DNA of 64,000 nucleotides from Trichobilharzia regenti (GCA_944472135.2 OX235267.1:42120650-42184649); one strand, 5' to 3'; shown: positions 10,701 through 21,540, numbered from the stretch's first letter. Notes: a model not told the origin generated them from the letters alone. Numbers and translations are program-made.

Positions 10701-11551
10701 GCTTTTGTATTTCTTTAGAACCTTTATGTAACTCCATACACTTTTCCGCTTCCATGTACATCCTGATTGCAACTTACCCGTGATATAAGCCTACTGCGTA
10801 ACAGCCATAATTCTGTTCAACTCCTTCTATGTATTGACTAGATTTAGTATGTGCGATTATGAAAAATTAGTCTTTTGTCACTACTCTCTTCCCCGAAATA
10901 AAATGTTAATATTAATACGATTTTATAGCTAAAAATGAAAATAAACTCTCCAAAAAGATCCTCATCATAGGACTACTGGTGTCGTTCTTTTTAGTAATTT
11001 CTGAGTGAGCATTATTCATGAATAAAGCTAAATTTTGTCATATAGTCTGTGGTACTTCTCTGTTCAAACAAAAGATTAACTTGCAAAGGACTAAGTGATT
11101 AGATCGCTGCTAAGTTTCAAATCTTTGCAGTTATTTCAACATCATCTAAAAATGTCCACAGAACATTGTCAGATTATGCGTTTTTTTTCTTCTAAAACGA
11201 AAATACTGAATTATCTATCTGAATAAATATGCTTCAGAGAAATTAATTTTTCCTAACAACAAAGTTGTGCGTTAACGGCTTCCATTAGGCAGTCAGACAC
11301 AACAAACGGATGAAAACAATCGCCTAAAATATCGCTTAAAACATAAATTTTCCAGAAATCCTGTTAAGCGAAATATGCACTAGTGAATCCAGATTATTTA
11401 TAAAGTAATCAACGGTTTTGACAAATATGAAATTTAAAAAAAACAGATTGAATAAAATATATAATCTAACTGTTTATTTTTGATTCTTTTTTCACATAAA
11501 TCACTTTTATATAGCAATCAGTGCAAAAGGTGAAGTTAATCTATGTTTTTT
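10701..11551. other. no feature recognised
   Basis: AT-rich sequence without long open frames and without similarity to other parts of the window that I can see. Confidence 0.5.
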
Positions 11552-11944
11552 TGGTTCAAGTGTTGGATTTGATTTGATTTCATTTGTTACAGGATTTCAT
11601 CATTTTCTGACATTAGTTAGAGAACCATCGGAAAACATGGCAGCAGTAGACAGCTGCTTCGTCCTACTCTGATAAACCTCACCAGTACACATCCACTGCC
11701 AGGACTCGAGCCTAGGACTTCCTTGTCACAATGCTAGCTAGCGTACACAACATTCACTCACTAGGAGCCTATCCAATGGCCAATTCATGAATTCTAACTT
11801 CTACGACCACTAGCCAATATCACTGATGGAGACTGTGTTAGTGCTTACACCTGACGTGCTTTAACCAAATAGTCAGAACTTCTCATTAGAACCCAGGTAT
11901 CTGAATATGGAAAGTCAAGCTCCTGCAGACAAGTTAAGGACTGG
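11552..11944 (-). mobile_element. Sm-alpha-like SINE (family A)
   Basis: Minus-strand copy. The tail block (ATTTCATC...GACATTAGTTAGAGAACCAT) is at 11575-11632, a degenerate hammerhead segment at 11640-11700, and the tRNA-like head with B box at 11700-11780. The 5' body (GAATTCTAACTTCTAC and onward) follows to about 11940. The hammerhead core is damaged: helix II is disrupted and the GAAA reads GAAG. Confidence 0.75.
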
Positions 11945-13450
11945 AGAACACTACTCTTAGTATCACTTTGGAGAATATTATTCCTGAAGACGATGAAATC
12001 CTTCTTTCAAGATTATCTCAGGTTAAGTCTTTCCTGAAATCAATGTAAATGTGAAGTTTCTGTTTTGGTGCAAGTATAAACTTATCTCTCTGAAATTTTG
12101 ATTTGATGTTCTTGTCAATGAATTTCAGTGGGTACCTATTTTTGGGTGACGATCTCTTCCAGAATATCTAGTTCTTCTTGTGGAGAGTCAGCACTACAGA
12201 AATGCATTGGACATGAGTAGCAAGTGATTTGATTCAGTTTCATTGTCGTTTCGTAGACACCGAACTGTTAGCGGATTGTTGAACTCAGGTTTCTCATGAA
12301 TAGACCTATTCAGAATTGTGTTGACTCTCCTTGTTATTCTCGTATCAGGAAAAGGAAACTGATATTCGTATTCTATGTTGTGAGTGAATTTGATCGCTGA
12401 GAGTCTTTGTTTAGTTGCCTGTGACAACTGGTCAATGTCGTTGTTGTTATCAAAGATGATGAAAATGTTTTTCACTCATCGTGTTTGCAGTTGAAAATTA
12501 TCAGTAGTGTGTTGTAGTGAACGGTTCTCGTTGCCTTCCATCGGATAATCTGCTAGTAATGGAGGAAAGTGTGATCCTACTGCAATCACATTCTTTCATC
12601 TGTAGATGATCTGACTGGTGGTGAATGGTAGATTAGAGTACATTCCAGCATTATATCCTGCAAATGTCCCATCGGTATTCCAATGTTCAACTGGTTTTCG
12701 TCTGTGTATAAATTTCTATGTAGAAGACAGTTTCTCTGAATGGAATGTTAGCTGAAAGTGATTGTTGACAGCATGAGTTTGTTAGTGACTTTCGTGGCTT
12801 GTAAGGAATCGATGAATTGAAAAGTTTGACGAATCCAGTAAAAGCGCACATGTTTCTTTTACATGTTGTAGGATATGAGTTAACCATTTTGCAATGGGGT
12901 GATAATATGTGACTAACAAATCCAGAATCGGCTACATTTGTAGAACAACTGTGTTTACATTTTGCAAACCACAAGTCTCGGAAATATTGCACCTGTAAAT
13001 CTCATTTGTTCCTGATTTCGAAAAGTAGCAGCAAAAGTGAAGAAAGCATCATTTTATTCATTTCATCAAATGTCCTTGCATGTTAGTTTTTATGGAATGT
13101 CGTGGGTTTGACGGAGTCCCAAGGTATTGAGATGTATATTTAATGGGTTGTTTTATCTTTGGTAGTACGTTTGACTATCAAAATGTCAGCTTTATGTATG
13201 GATAACATTTTCTGTGACGCAATGAAGAAGGTATCTATTCCGCTTCTAATGGTTAACTGATATATACTGTACTTGAAATTGTTGGAGAAGTTCTGTATTT
13301 CTGATGGATGTTGTTGTTTGGGCTGACTTTTCTAAGCAATATTACTAATTTTTGATGCTTTTATTTTCGTCTCAGATGAAATCATTATCTCTGACTTCAC
13401 AATGTCTCACTTAACGTGTAGTCTTTTTTTCCATCATGTTCATGAAATGT
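11945..13450 (-). pseudogene. Penelope-like element, RT domain (inverted copy)
   Basis: A minus-strand copy of the element at 8283-9130. The frame at 12194-12475 differs from 8791-9072 at only a few residues (LSAIKFTHNIEYEYQFPFPD). The block with the GIPMG motif is at about 12660-12690, and SPHCKMVNSYPTTCKRNMC is at 12840-12920. From 13010 to about 13450 it continues as poorly readable 5' sequence in the same orientation; a frame near 13130 reads SQYLGTP. Together with the plus copy it flanks the CR1-like element, forming an inverted repeat about 2.3 kb apart. Stops and frameshifts throughout. Confidence 0.7.
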
Positions 13451-13589
13451 TAATTGGGGATCAAATAGGCTTCGTAAATACCGCGGTCAACCAAGTCAGA
13501 TAAGAAATCATTTACTCGTTTATGACGCTACCTGGCGCTTTCGGTATGCATACATATATACTGACGTATCACAAATTAGCAGTAACTGA

Positions 13590-13770
13590 AATTTGTGGGT
13601 CACTGGATCGGGTTTTACTGTATGAAGGATCTAGGAACTAGCTTTGCAGCTGGAATGTGCTGGATTCAATCCTAGCGGGTGCCTACTACCGAAGAATCTC
13701 CAGTTTGGGCAAAATCGCTCTCTGGCATTCCAGTGATTCTCCATCTGAAGTAAGCGAGTAAACAAACCTG
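13590..13770 (+). mobile_element. Sm-alpha-like SINE (family A), degenerate
   Basis: A B-box-like tract (GGATTCAATCCTAGCGGGTG) at 13661-13680 is followed by CTACTACCGAAGAATCTCC and a gapped GGGCAAAA...CTGGC. This is the order of tRNA head and hammerhead segment in family A, but the ribozyme core is lost. Confidence 0.5.
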
Positions 13771-14394
13771 TAAAAATGTCTCAATTATCTGTCTTACACG
13801 ATTAATGACCAAATAGAAATCCGTGTTTTATTTTCATAATATTATGTAAATGTTAAGAAGCTTTTTAAAACTTTTAGCATTCTGATCTATAAAAATGAAC
13901 ATCGTTGAGGAACGAAAAATTGTTTTATAAAGATGGTGTTTTTGACATGAAATTTTAGCCTTGGGTTATTTTATATCAATATGATATTTCAGCAACATTA
14001 AGTAAGTGAATGAAACGAGTGGATTATCCCTACTTTTTGAAGTGGCTACTTATGTTATTTGAAACTAAAAACATATATCAGTGTTTCGCATAACATTGGA
14101 AGTGTCTTTAATTCAGGTGATGTGGCATGAATAACCATGTTCATCTGTCGGATACATTTGGATTTGTCCAATAGCCAGAATAATACAGTCACACAATATA
14201 TAAGTTAAAAGCTGACGACCACTTAAAATTGTTCTAAAGAGATACTTGATTGCTTTCAAGAACCTAGTTTGAAGAGAGCATAAGGAGTGAATAACTGTCA
14301 GTTGATAAATATCATATAGAAAAGTAAATCAACGATTTAGTTAAAGACTGTGTTACGCCTTTTCGACAGACAGAATTAAATAAATAGTATTAAC
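13771..14394. other. no feature recognised
   Basis: AT-rich sequence. The last part before 14395 may belong to the PLE that follows, but I could not read protein motifs there. Confidence 0.4.
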
Positions 14395-16230
14395 TGAATA
14401 AGAACCATCAGCGCAAAGTTATGAGTTGTTTCAAGTCTTCCTAGACGAGCACATTCCCTAATAGCAGATGAAAAAAACGAAGAAGAAATATCAAAAATTT
14501 CTGTAACTCTCAAGCAAAATAACTACCCAAAGATCTTCATCAGCAAAATCAACACTGACACTATTATAATATTAATATTTCCCTTGGGTTACTAGTGGAA
14601 CATAGGGCTTCAACTCCACGTCTCCACCTGTATCTGTCTTTTGCTGTACTTTTCACCTGCATCCATGTTAGTCCATATTGTTTCAACTCCTCTTCACATG
14701 ACCTCCTCCATGTCACCCTTACACTGACCTCCCACTCGCCACTTCCCTTACGGGTTCCACTCGAGGGCTCGACGCGCGATGTCACCCAGCGGTCTCCTCA
14801 GCGAGTGTCCAATCCATCTCCACTTTCTCCTGTATATTTGTTAGGTGATTGGTTCTTGTTTTGTTTGTTCCCACAGTTTCTTGTTGGTGATTCTTTCCGG
14901 CCCGGCCATCTGATCTTCATTATAGAGCCAGCGAATACAGTTGTTGTTGATGAAGGTCTGCAACAGGCTATTGGAAATATTCTCTGTGACCCGCCAAGTT
15001 TCTGATCCATATAGAAGAACTGACTCCACGTTTGTATTGAAGATCCGACTGAATTTTGTTGGTAATGCTCAGTGACGAAGATTTCCAGATTGCTTTCAAG
15101 TTGATGAGTGAATGCGTTTCTCCCATTCCCGATTCTCGCTCGATTTGACATCCTCGTCCGTTCCGACTGCCAGTAGTTGGGACAATGCTCCCTAGATAAG
15201 TGAGTGAATGAAGTGACCTCTTTCAAATCCCTCTCGTTGATGGTGATGTTGTTGTTGTTATTAATGGTTGGCTATTCTCATAAGCTCCGTCTTGTCTATG
15301 TTCGGCTGTAGTCCTGTCTTCTCCGGCTTCTTCGACCAGTCTGTCAGTTCTCACTTGTAACTCTTCGATTTTCTGTGACCTCGGGCATAAGTACTGATAT
15401 TAGGTATGATCGAAAACGCATTCTGAAAATATGTACCTCAAGTGTCGTCATTCTATATACAGCAGAGAGGTCAGACGATATCAGAAGAGTATTAAATCAG
15501 CTTGACATCACAGTTTTCTTCAAAACATCAGAGACACTACGAAAAAAACTTGTCCATATAAAAGACCATCTCCTAAAGATTCTCTATATATTTGTTCCTA
15601 TAAATAAAATGCTTTGAATGTAAATCAATATACATTAGACAAGTATCTCAAGAAATCGGAATCAGAAAAAATGATTATGTAGAGCATTAGTTCAACCACC
15701 GGGAAATCTAAGTAAAGTAGAAAAGCTCGTCTAGAACGCATAGAAGCCAGTTAATTGATTTTGATAATATTGAAATAATCCAGAAAAACTTCAGAAACCA
15801 CAAAGAACGTCTAATATCAGAAGCACTTCATATCAAGTGGAATCCGAATTATCCGACAGGAAATGATTGACTTAAACAGAATTTAACCTGGTTACAACAA
15901 CACTGTCCCCCATGAAGTGAAAAAATCAACCCGAATGTGATAGGCAGTATCATTATATAAACACACGCTATTTTATAATTTTAGACACTTATCAAATCCA
16001 ACAGTCATCTACACCTGGTTTTTTATCTTTACCCATTGGGCAATTTGACAACGAAAAATTACCTTATGCTGACGGTCGATGATTAAGTTGTTATATATAA
16101 CCTGAGATTTAGTAATTTCTGGTTTAATAATACTTTGGTAAAGTTATTAGCATTATATAGCGAAACATCAGTTAAACAATATCGTTTTCTTTTGCACTCA
16201 TTTGGAAATACAAAAAATCTTTATATATAA
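14395..16230 (+). pseudogene. Penelope-like element lineage 2, interrupted by an RTE insertion
   Basis: A second PLE lineage, matching 25230-26425 along its length. Before the insertion the frame reads NEEEISKISVTLKQNNYPK (14473-14535), the linker block after the RT. The element resumes at about 15366 and reads SVVILYTAERSDDIRRVLNQLDITVFFKTS (about 15438-15530). The GIY-YIG part (SREIGI, then FDNIEIIQKN, HKERLISEALHIKWNPNY) lies in shifted frames at 15640-15865. The 3' UTR runs to about 16230 and matches 26030-26420 of the other copy (TTCTGGTTTAATAATA, GAAACATCAGT). Between 14575 and 15365 an RTE element sits in minus orientation. The copy is dead. Confidence 0.7.
14575..15365 (-). mobile_element. 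RTE-like LINE (subfamily 1), 5' truncated insertion
   Basis: A minus-strand RTE/SR2-type copy. Its 3' end faces left: the TATAATATTAATATT tract at about 14565-14580, then the 3' UTR and C-terminus (EEELKQYGLTWMQVK, 14564-14785). Next comes the block YGSETWRVTENISNSLLQTF with LWEQTKQEP (14841-15029), the region C-terminal to the RT in this family. The right edge (about 15365) lies just after the RT catalytic region. Flanking sequence suggests a target duplication: ACTGACACTATTA-like on the left and TACTGATATTA-like on the right, against ACTGACATTA in the uninterrupted PLE at about 25421. Confidence 0.8.
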
Positions 16231-16604
16231 TGAATATCATATACCGAATGCCCAAATTTTTTCAAATTATTAAAAGTGGTTTGGACATATATAAATAAGA
16301 AGTAGTTAGAACAAAGTACATGGTTTATAAAACAATCACCACAGAAAGTGATTGAGTTACAGTCACTTAAAAATGAATGATATCACTTCTCTGAAATAAC
16401 ACGTCCGTGAAATACTCGATAGAGGCGTTGAACAGGATGCCAGTGTAACAGAAAAATTGTTCCGAAAATCCCCTCCGGACGACACAGTCACAATATTTAT
16501 ACTTATTTGGATGTTGCAACTAACTTTGGAATTATTTTCAAACTAGATTATATTTCCTAGCCTATATTTCACTGTTTCTAAATTTGCATATCATTCTTTG
16601 ACTT
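16231..16604. other. no feature recognised
   Basis: AT-rich spacer between the end of the PLE and the next RTE copy; no readable motif. Confidence 0.5.
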
Positions 16605-17330
16605 ATTATTATTATTGTATCCTTTAGTTCCTAGAGGAACATAGGGCTTCAGCTGCGCACCTCCATTGCCTTCGGTTTCTGACAACTTTTTCACCACTCT
16701 CCAGGTCTGTCCACATGCTTTCATCTCCTCCTCGCATGACCTCCTCCAAGTCACCCTTGGACGACCGACTCGCCGCCTCCCTTTCGGGTTCCACTCGAGG
16801 GCTTGTCTAGTGATGTCACTTGATGGTTTCCTCAGCGTATGGCCAATCCATCTCCATTTCTTCCTGCCTATTTGTTTCACAATCGGTTCCTGGTTGGTTT
16901 GCTCCCAGAGATCCCTGTTGCTGATCTCATCTGGCCATCTGATCTTGAGTATTGAGCGGAGACAGCTGTTAATGAAGGTCTGAAGTTTGTTTGAGATGCT
17001 CTTTATGACTCGCCAAGTCTCTGATCCGTAAAGTAGCACTGACTTTACATTGGAGTTGAAAATCCCGATCTTATTTTTGATGCTGAGTGGAGCTGTTTAC
17101 CTCCACACAGATTGAGAGTCATGAAAGCTTGTCTTGCTTTTCCGATTCTGGCTTTGATATCCTCGTCAGTTCCGCCTGTAGTTGAGACGATGCTTCCCAG
17201 GTAGGTGAAGGAGGTTGTTTCTTTCAGGTTCTTCCCACTTATGCTGATTGTTGTCTGTTGTTGTTGTTGCTGTTGGCTAGGAATCTTCATCACCTCTGTT
17301 TTATTATTATTATTATTTATCTTCGTCACA
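16605..17330 (-). pseudogene. RTE-like LINE (subfamily 2), C-terminal half
   Basis: A minus-strand, well-preserved end of an RTE/SR2-type polyprotein. The frame 16578-17039 (153 codons) reads [66 protein letters not shown], then RGRP-like RVGRPRVTWRRSCEEEM to a C-terminus near the ATAATAATAATAA tail at 16605-16617. Upstream (17045-17329) a second frame reads ISGKNLKETTSFTYLGSIV and GGTDEDIKARIGKARQAF, the block just after the RT catalytic motif. One frameshift (at about 17040) separates them. Endonuclease and most of the RT are missing. Confidence 0.85.
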
Positions 17331-17346
17331 GTTTAATCTCAAATTT

Positions 17347-17445
17347 TAATGGCTCTCTTTACGGTCGTACTTTGGGCGATATTGATAATGGTCTCTTTTA
17401 GGGCTTTGATTTTGTTTGAGTGAATCACGGTCATTCTGACATTGA
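17347..17445 (-). repeat. dispersed repeat F, short fragment
   Basis: The minus strand carries GTCAGAATGACCGTGATTCA followed by CTCAAACAAAATCA, closely matching 36290-36360 (plus). A weaker match exists near 54705-54760. Unclassified. Confidence 0.5.
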
Positions 17446-17449
17446 AATG

Positions 17450-18200
17450 TGTGTGCGAGAATTGTTTGTTGCGTGAATCTTGTGAACAGAATCTTCATTC
17501 CACCTTGGTGGGACCAGGAAGAGGGTGTATTGATTATATTCTTCACCCTTCGACAGATTCTAGAACACATGCATATTTACCACCGTCCAACAATCATTAT
17601 ATTTCTTGCTCTGAAGGCGGAATTCGATTCTGTCGACCGAGAGGTACTCTGGTGATGCTTGGCTGTAAGGAGAATGCCGAGAAAATACATTGCACTGATC
17701 AAGGAACTCTACTCGAACTCATGTAACCAAGTAAGAGCCTACGGCGAGTTGTTACCTGAAGTGGTGACGACTACTGGTGTCCGTCAGGGATGCTCTATAT
17801 CCCTATTTCTATTCTATTTCATCATATATCGACTACTGGACTTAACCCTAATTCACTTCAGAGACTCAGGGATTCACTTGCTACCAGGGAATAATCTCGT
17901 GGACTTCGAATACGCAGACGATATAGTCCTTCTAGGTGAGGAAGCTGACAAAATGCAGAGTCTTCTGAACACCTTGAGCTGAAGTCGACGAATGCCTGAC
18001 ATGCGATTCACTCCCGCCAAATGTAAGATGATGTTACAGGACTGGAATAAACTGACTCCTAGTTTAGAAATAGGTAGTGAAGTGGTAGAGCACGTTGACC
18101 GTTTCACTTATTTGGGAAATACCATCAGCCCTAACGGGTCGATCTCTGACGAAATCTCAGCAGAGATACTTAGGACTCGTTTCGCATATGCCAGTTGATT
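17450..18200 (+). pseudogene. non-LTR reverse transcriptase, palm domain fragment
   Basis: Three successive frames make a decayed RT palm. 17449-17655 ends in LALKAEFDSVDREVLW, the F-x-x-x-F-D-S-V block with the first catalytic Asp. 17659-17982 reads TTGVRQGCSISLFLF (finger/palm motif with RQGC) and then FEYADDIVLLGEEADKMQSLL, an intact YADD active site. 17992-18198 reads RFTPAKCKMMLQDW and HVDRFTYLGNTISPNGSISDE. This sequence is clearly different from the RTE and CR1 copies here and stands for a third LINE group. It stops abruptly near 18200, with no C-terminal region or tail, so it is truncated at both ends. Confidence 0.8.
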
Positions 18201-18279
18201 CTCACTTACTTCCTACAGTTGAATTTTTGATAACTAATCTTGTTCTACATCACTTGTTTTCTACTTGAAAAAAATTATC

Positions 18280-18480
18280 TGTGTGTTGGTGGCACAGTGG
18301 TTAGGACTCTCGCTGACCATGTGCATGGTCCGAGTTTCGATCCCCTGCCGACGCACACCTGATATCTATGGTCGGCCTGCAAAATTTGGGCTACCGATAT
18401 CCGTGCTGAAAATTCCATACTTGTACTAAAAATACAGTGTGGAATCAAGCTATAATCAAAAAATACAAAAAAAAAATATA
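18280..18480 (+). mobile_element. tRNA-headed SINE family B
   Basis: Plus-strand copy. The head TGTGTGTTGGTGGCACAGTG is at 18280-18299 with a B-box-like GTTTCGATCCC at 18335-18345. The head closes with CCGACGCACACC, then the CTGATATCTATGG block, the CR1-type tail (CTGAAAATTCCATACTTGTA at 18406-18425) and an A-rich end. Confidence 0.85.
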
Positions 18481-19604
18481 TCCGCTTAACGCAACCGCTG
18501 AGGTGACTTTGAGTTTTCGATGTAACTATTGTTTAGAACAGAACCACAGACTTATAAAAAAGATATTCGTGTTTTTACCGTCTATGGAACGTCATGTGAC
18601 TGTGCATCTCTCAAGAAAGTTTTAGACAGCTATACAATTTTTTTATGCGGGACTCCGTTCCCTTATTGGATTTCACAACAAGTCGATTTCGGTGGCTATA
18701 GTCAAACTGACAGCAATTTAAAAGTTGTGTATTTGTAATGAGACTATTGGCAGGAAACCGCAGAGAAGAAAAGAAACGTTTAAATGTGAAAACAGTATTT
18801 GGTCTAATTTCATATTTATAATGATGCTTGCAAATATTTCTTCTCAACGCAGGTTTTTGATGCATATGAACTACAGCCACAAAGTCACTGCATGAAGAAA
18901 TCCTTAGGTCAGATGTACACGACAGTCCATCCGTTTGCAACCAAAAATGCCTTAAGTGAAATCCAGGATGCATACTTAATCCTACTTGTTATTCATCAGT
19001 TTATTGTTTCTGCATTCCTCAGTGAGCGAGGATGTTTCCACTAAAACCATAACCCGTTACAAAAGCCAAAGTATTATCCACTAGAACATTTGAGTCATGG
19101 TGGCCACCATTTTGTTCAAAAGGCATCATTTATTATATATTTTCAATCCACGCCGACTTATTCGACCGAAATGTTCTTCCCCAAGGCTCGGGTCTGCAGG
19201 AAACTGAGGAATGACAGTACGTTCATATAGATTGTCCAGAAATTTTCACAACTTTCGTCGTAGCGTTATTTGCTCTCTGTGAAGATTCTTCAAGTGACTT
19301 AATAATCAATAGTACATCATCCACTTGGTGCTTTTTCCAGAACTACTTGACAATTTTCTTCCTCCATCGCCTTAGAAAATCCCTACCGCTAAGTAAAAAG
19401 TTATTTCAACTATTGAGCGAGTGTGAAATGGGATTTACTCAAGCTACCAATAAATCCAAGTACATCAAAATGAACAGGCCGGAATCAAAAGAAATGCAAA
19501 TCCTGGGTTCTACTGCTTGTCATTATTCAGAAAATTACTTTCTGCAACATATTCTGATATTTATCCTCCCATAATATGCTCGTTTTGCTAAAACAGGTAC
19601 TCCT
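18481..19604. other. no feature recognised
   Basis: AT-rich. Overlapping open frames of 62-120 codons (18437-18738 plus, 18611-18973 minus, 19347-19574 plus) show no motif. Nothing here matches the repeats elsewhere, so it is a candidate for unique sequence. Confidence 0.4.
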
Positions 19605-19845
19605 CTACACTTTTCAAGAATTAGTTTGTAGGGATTTTATCTGTTTTAAATTTGACCACAAATTGACTTCAGTTAGAGAATAATCGAGAAACAAGTACAC
19701 TGAACTAAAAAGCTGTTTCACCCTAGTTTTTGACTCTTCAATCATACTCACCCACTAGGTTTTTAACCAAGGACCTTCCGGTTACAATTCCAGCTCTTAG
19801 ACCATTCAACCACTGCGTCTTGATTCTAGCCGGTTGAAAGTGTGA
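19605..19845 (-). mobile_element. Sm-alpha-like SINE (family A), left of a head-to-head pair
   Basis: Minus orientation. The tail (AATTAGTTTGTAGGGATTTT) is at 19619-19638, the TCAGTTAGAGAA block at 19670, a degenerate hammerhead segment at 19720-19755, and a B-box-like head at 19755-19830. Its partner follows in plus orientation. Confidence 0.7.
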
Positions 19846-19859
19846 GGAAAATAAGCGCT

Positions 19860-20135
19860 GGTGAAATTAGCTGGCACTAGTAACGCTCAAATCACGAATA
19901 AGGTAGAAGAAGTTAGAATTCATTGGCTAGCCATTGATACGAGTCCCAGTGGCTGAATGGTCTGCAAGCTTGGCTTGTCTCCAGCAGGTATGCTTGATAT
20001 GAACTCAGGTGAATAAGTACTGACAATGAATTTGAAGCCATGATGAAACAATAGTCCATTACTTTACACTGGATTCTGATGGTTCTTTAACTAATATCAA
20101 TCCGTGATCAAACTTGAAACTTCTCTAGACGTTTC
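19860..20135 (+). mobile_element. Sm-alpha-like SINE (family A), right of a head-to-head pair
   Basis: Plus orientation. The 5' body with GAATTCATTGG is at 19917, the tRNA-like head at 19945-20005, a strongly eroded ribozyme segment at 20005-20075, and the ATGGTTCTTTAACTAATATC tail block at 20089-20108. Confidence 0.65.
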
Positions 20136-20334
20136 ACAGAGCACATAAATCTCATACAAAAGTCTAGATAACATAATTCAAGTCAGTTTAAGTTACTCCC
20201 TGAAAGATTCAGTAAATTATGTATACAGACGTTTCCATAAGTTATATTATATTTCTTCCTCTTCTTCTTAATCTTCTTCTGCATATCGATGAAGGTGGAC
20301 TGATCTGCATGATGAAAAAAAATATTTTTATGTA

Positions 20335-20480
20335 TGATAGAGAAGATTTGTAGCTCAGGTGGATGATTTTGATGTGGTGATGATTTGAAGACTTCAAATT
20401 GAAGTTGCGCTGAAGATGTCACCCAGTAAGGTGATGAAAGCTTCGCAAACTAACCATCCAGCTCAGAACAAAACCACATC
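20335..20480 (+). mobile_element. foldback repeat family D, short copy D2
   Basis: A compact member. The GTAGCTCAGGTGGATGATTT block is at 20350-20369, a short palindrome (TTGAAGACTTCAA) at 20385-20397, then the hammerhead-like motif and the CCAGCTCAGAAC end. TGATGTGGT at 20371-20379 and ACCACATCA near 20470-20478 form a short terminal inverted repeat. It has no long arms like D1 and D3. Confidence 0.65.
20405..20448 (+). ncRNA. hammerhead-like ribozyme candidate, best family D copy
   Basis: UUGCG (20405-20409) and CGCAA (20444-20448) form a perfect 5-bp helix I. Between them lie CUGAAGA (20410-20416), a helix II UGUCACC/GGUGAU around AGUAA-type loop sequence, GAAA (20436-20439), and GCUU, giving a CUU cleavage triplet before CGCAA. 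Helix III is only two bases but AAGCUU is palindromic, so two molecules could pair there, as in dimeric hammerheads with a short helix III. One extra U after CUGAAGA is atypical. Activity is an inference. Confidence 0.5.
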
Positions 20481-20995
20481 AAAATATTTTTATGTCTCAG
20501 TAAAGGATTCAATCAACAAAAATTAAAAATCCCACACCTTTATAAATCAAAAACCTGATATATATTCAGTTGTTATTTGCGGGTTTGTTATTGCATATAA
20601 ACAGACAGAATGTCATTGCAGAAAAACATATAAAAAATGGGCATAAATACGTTTGGATAAACAAAAGGAACTGACTTGAAAACACACAAAGAGAAAATAT
20701 TATCAGATTTTCTGGAAAATGTTTACCTTAATTATATACATATATATATATATATATATATCATAATTATCATAATATCATTTGTGATTCTTGAGACTGA
20801 ACACTAGAAGGTTTGATTTCCCCTAGCATTAGCATTTCCCAGGGGGAGAAATTTAGGAGGGTCAGTTTATAAATTGACTTTCAAAACTTTTTGTCCTGAT
20901 AAGTCACGTTGTAGTATGAGCATGTAATTATTTTCTTACGTGTTAGTTGAATCATGTTATTTCTACAAAATGAAAGTAAGACTAAAATTTGAAGT
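20481..20995. other. no gene; AT-rich with a (TA)n microsatellite
   Basis: No coding motif. A (TA)n run lies at about 20737-20762. The rest shows no similarity to other parts of the window. Confidence 0.5.
20737..20762. repeat. (TA)n microsatellite
   Basis: A run of alternating T and A, about 12 units. Confidence 0.9.
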
Positions 20996-20999
20996 GTAC

Positions 21000-21212
21000 A
21001 ATGATATCAGTTAGAGAACCCCTGGATAAAACTACCTGAAAGTGCTGGACAGCTAGCTGTTTCGGCAGCCTAGTTTGGAATTCTTCAGAAGTACTCACTC
21101 ACTGCCACGGTTCGAGCCAATGAGCTTTTCTGGTCAAAACGTTAGCTTGTAGACCATGAAGCCACTGCAACTCGATCCTAAATAGAGCCATTCTCTGTTC
21201 AGGCAGTGAGTG
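21000..21212 (-). mobile_element. Sm-alpha-like SINE (family A), left of a head-to-head pair
   Basis: Minus orientation. The ATATCAGTTAGAGAACC tail block is at 21004-21020. The ribozyme segment (21048-21095) keeps CUGAAGA, GAAA and a helix III of CAGCU/AGCUG, but helix II is disrupted and helix I has two mismatches. The tRNA-like head lies at 21105-21180. Confidence 0.75.
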
Positions 21213-21540
21213 ACCTGTGGTTCCAGTGGGATGCGGCAGGTTAAAGATGAGGCAGTAACTTATCGAAGAAGATATTGAGAAGTGGTCGCGCTATGTCGTG
21301 AATTGACAGAAGGTAGAATTTGTGGGCTGACCATTGGATCGGTTCTCAGTTGCTCAATGGTCTACAAGCTTGCCTTGTAAACAGAGGCTCTTGAGTTTGA
21401 ACCGTGGTGGTGTGCGTACTGACGAAGACTCCCAAATTAGGCTGACGAAACAGTTGTCCAGTAATCACAGATTTTTCAATGGTTCTCTAACTGAAATCCT
21501 CCATTCAATCAAACAACACCCCTACAAAACCAATACTTAG
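21213..21540 (+). mobile_element. Sm-alpha-like SINE (family A), right of a head-to-head pair
   Basis: Plus orientation with the 5' body (GGTCGCGCTATGTCGTGAATTG at 21283 on), tRNA-like head (21340-21410) and a ribozyme segment (21415-21470) in which the core reads CUGACGAAGA, an insertion that should break it. The tail ends CCCTACAAAACCAATACTTA at 21519-21538. Confidence 0.75.

Noticed and set aside
14595..15005. 136-codon plus-strand frame at 14595-15005
   Set aside because: It is antisense to an RTE-like element; similar antisense frames occur over the other RTE copies (38803-39024, 58774-59196).
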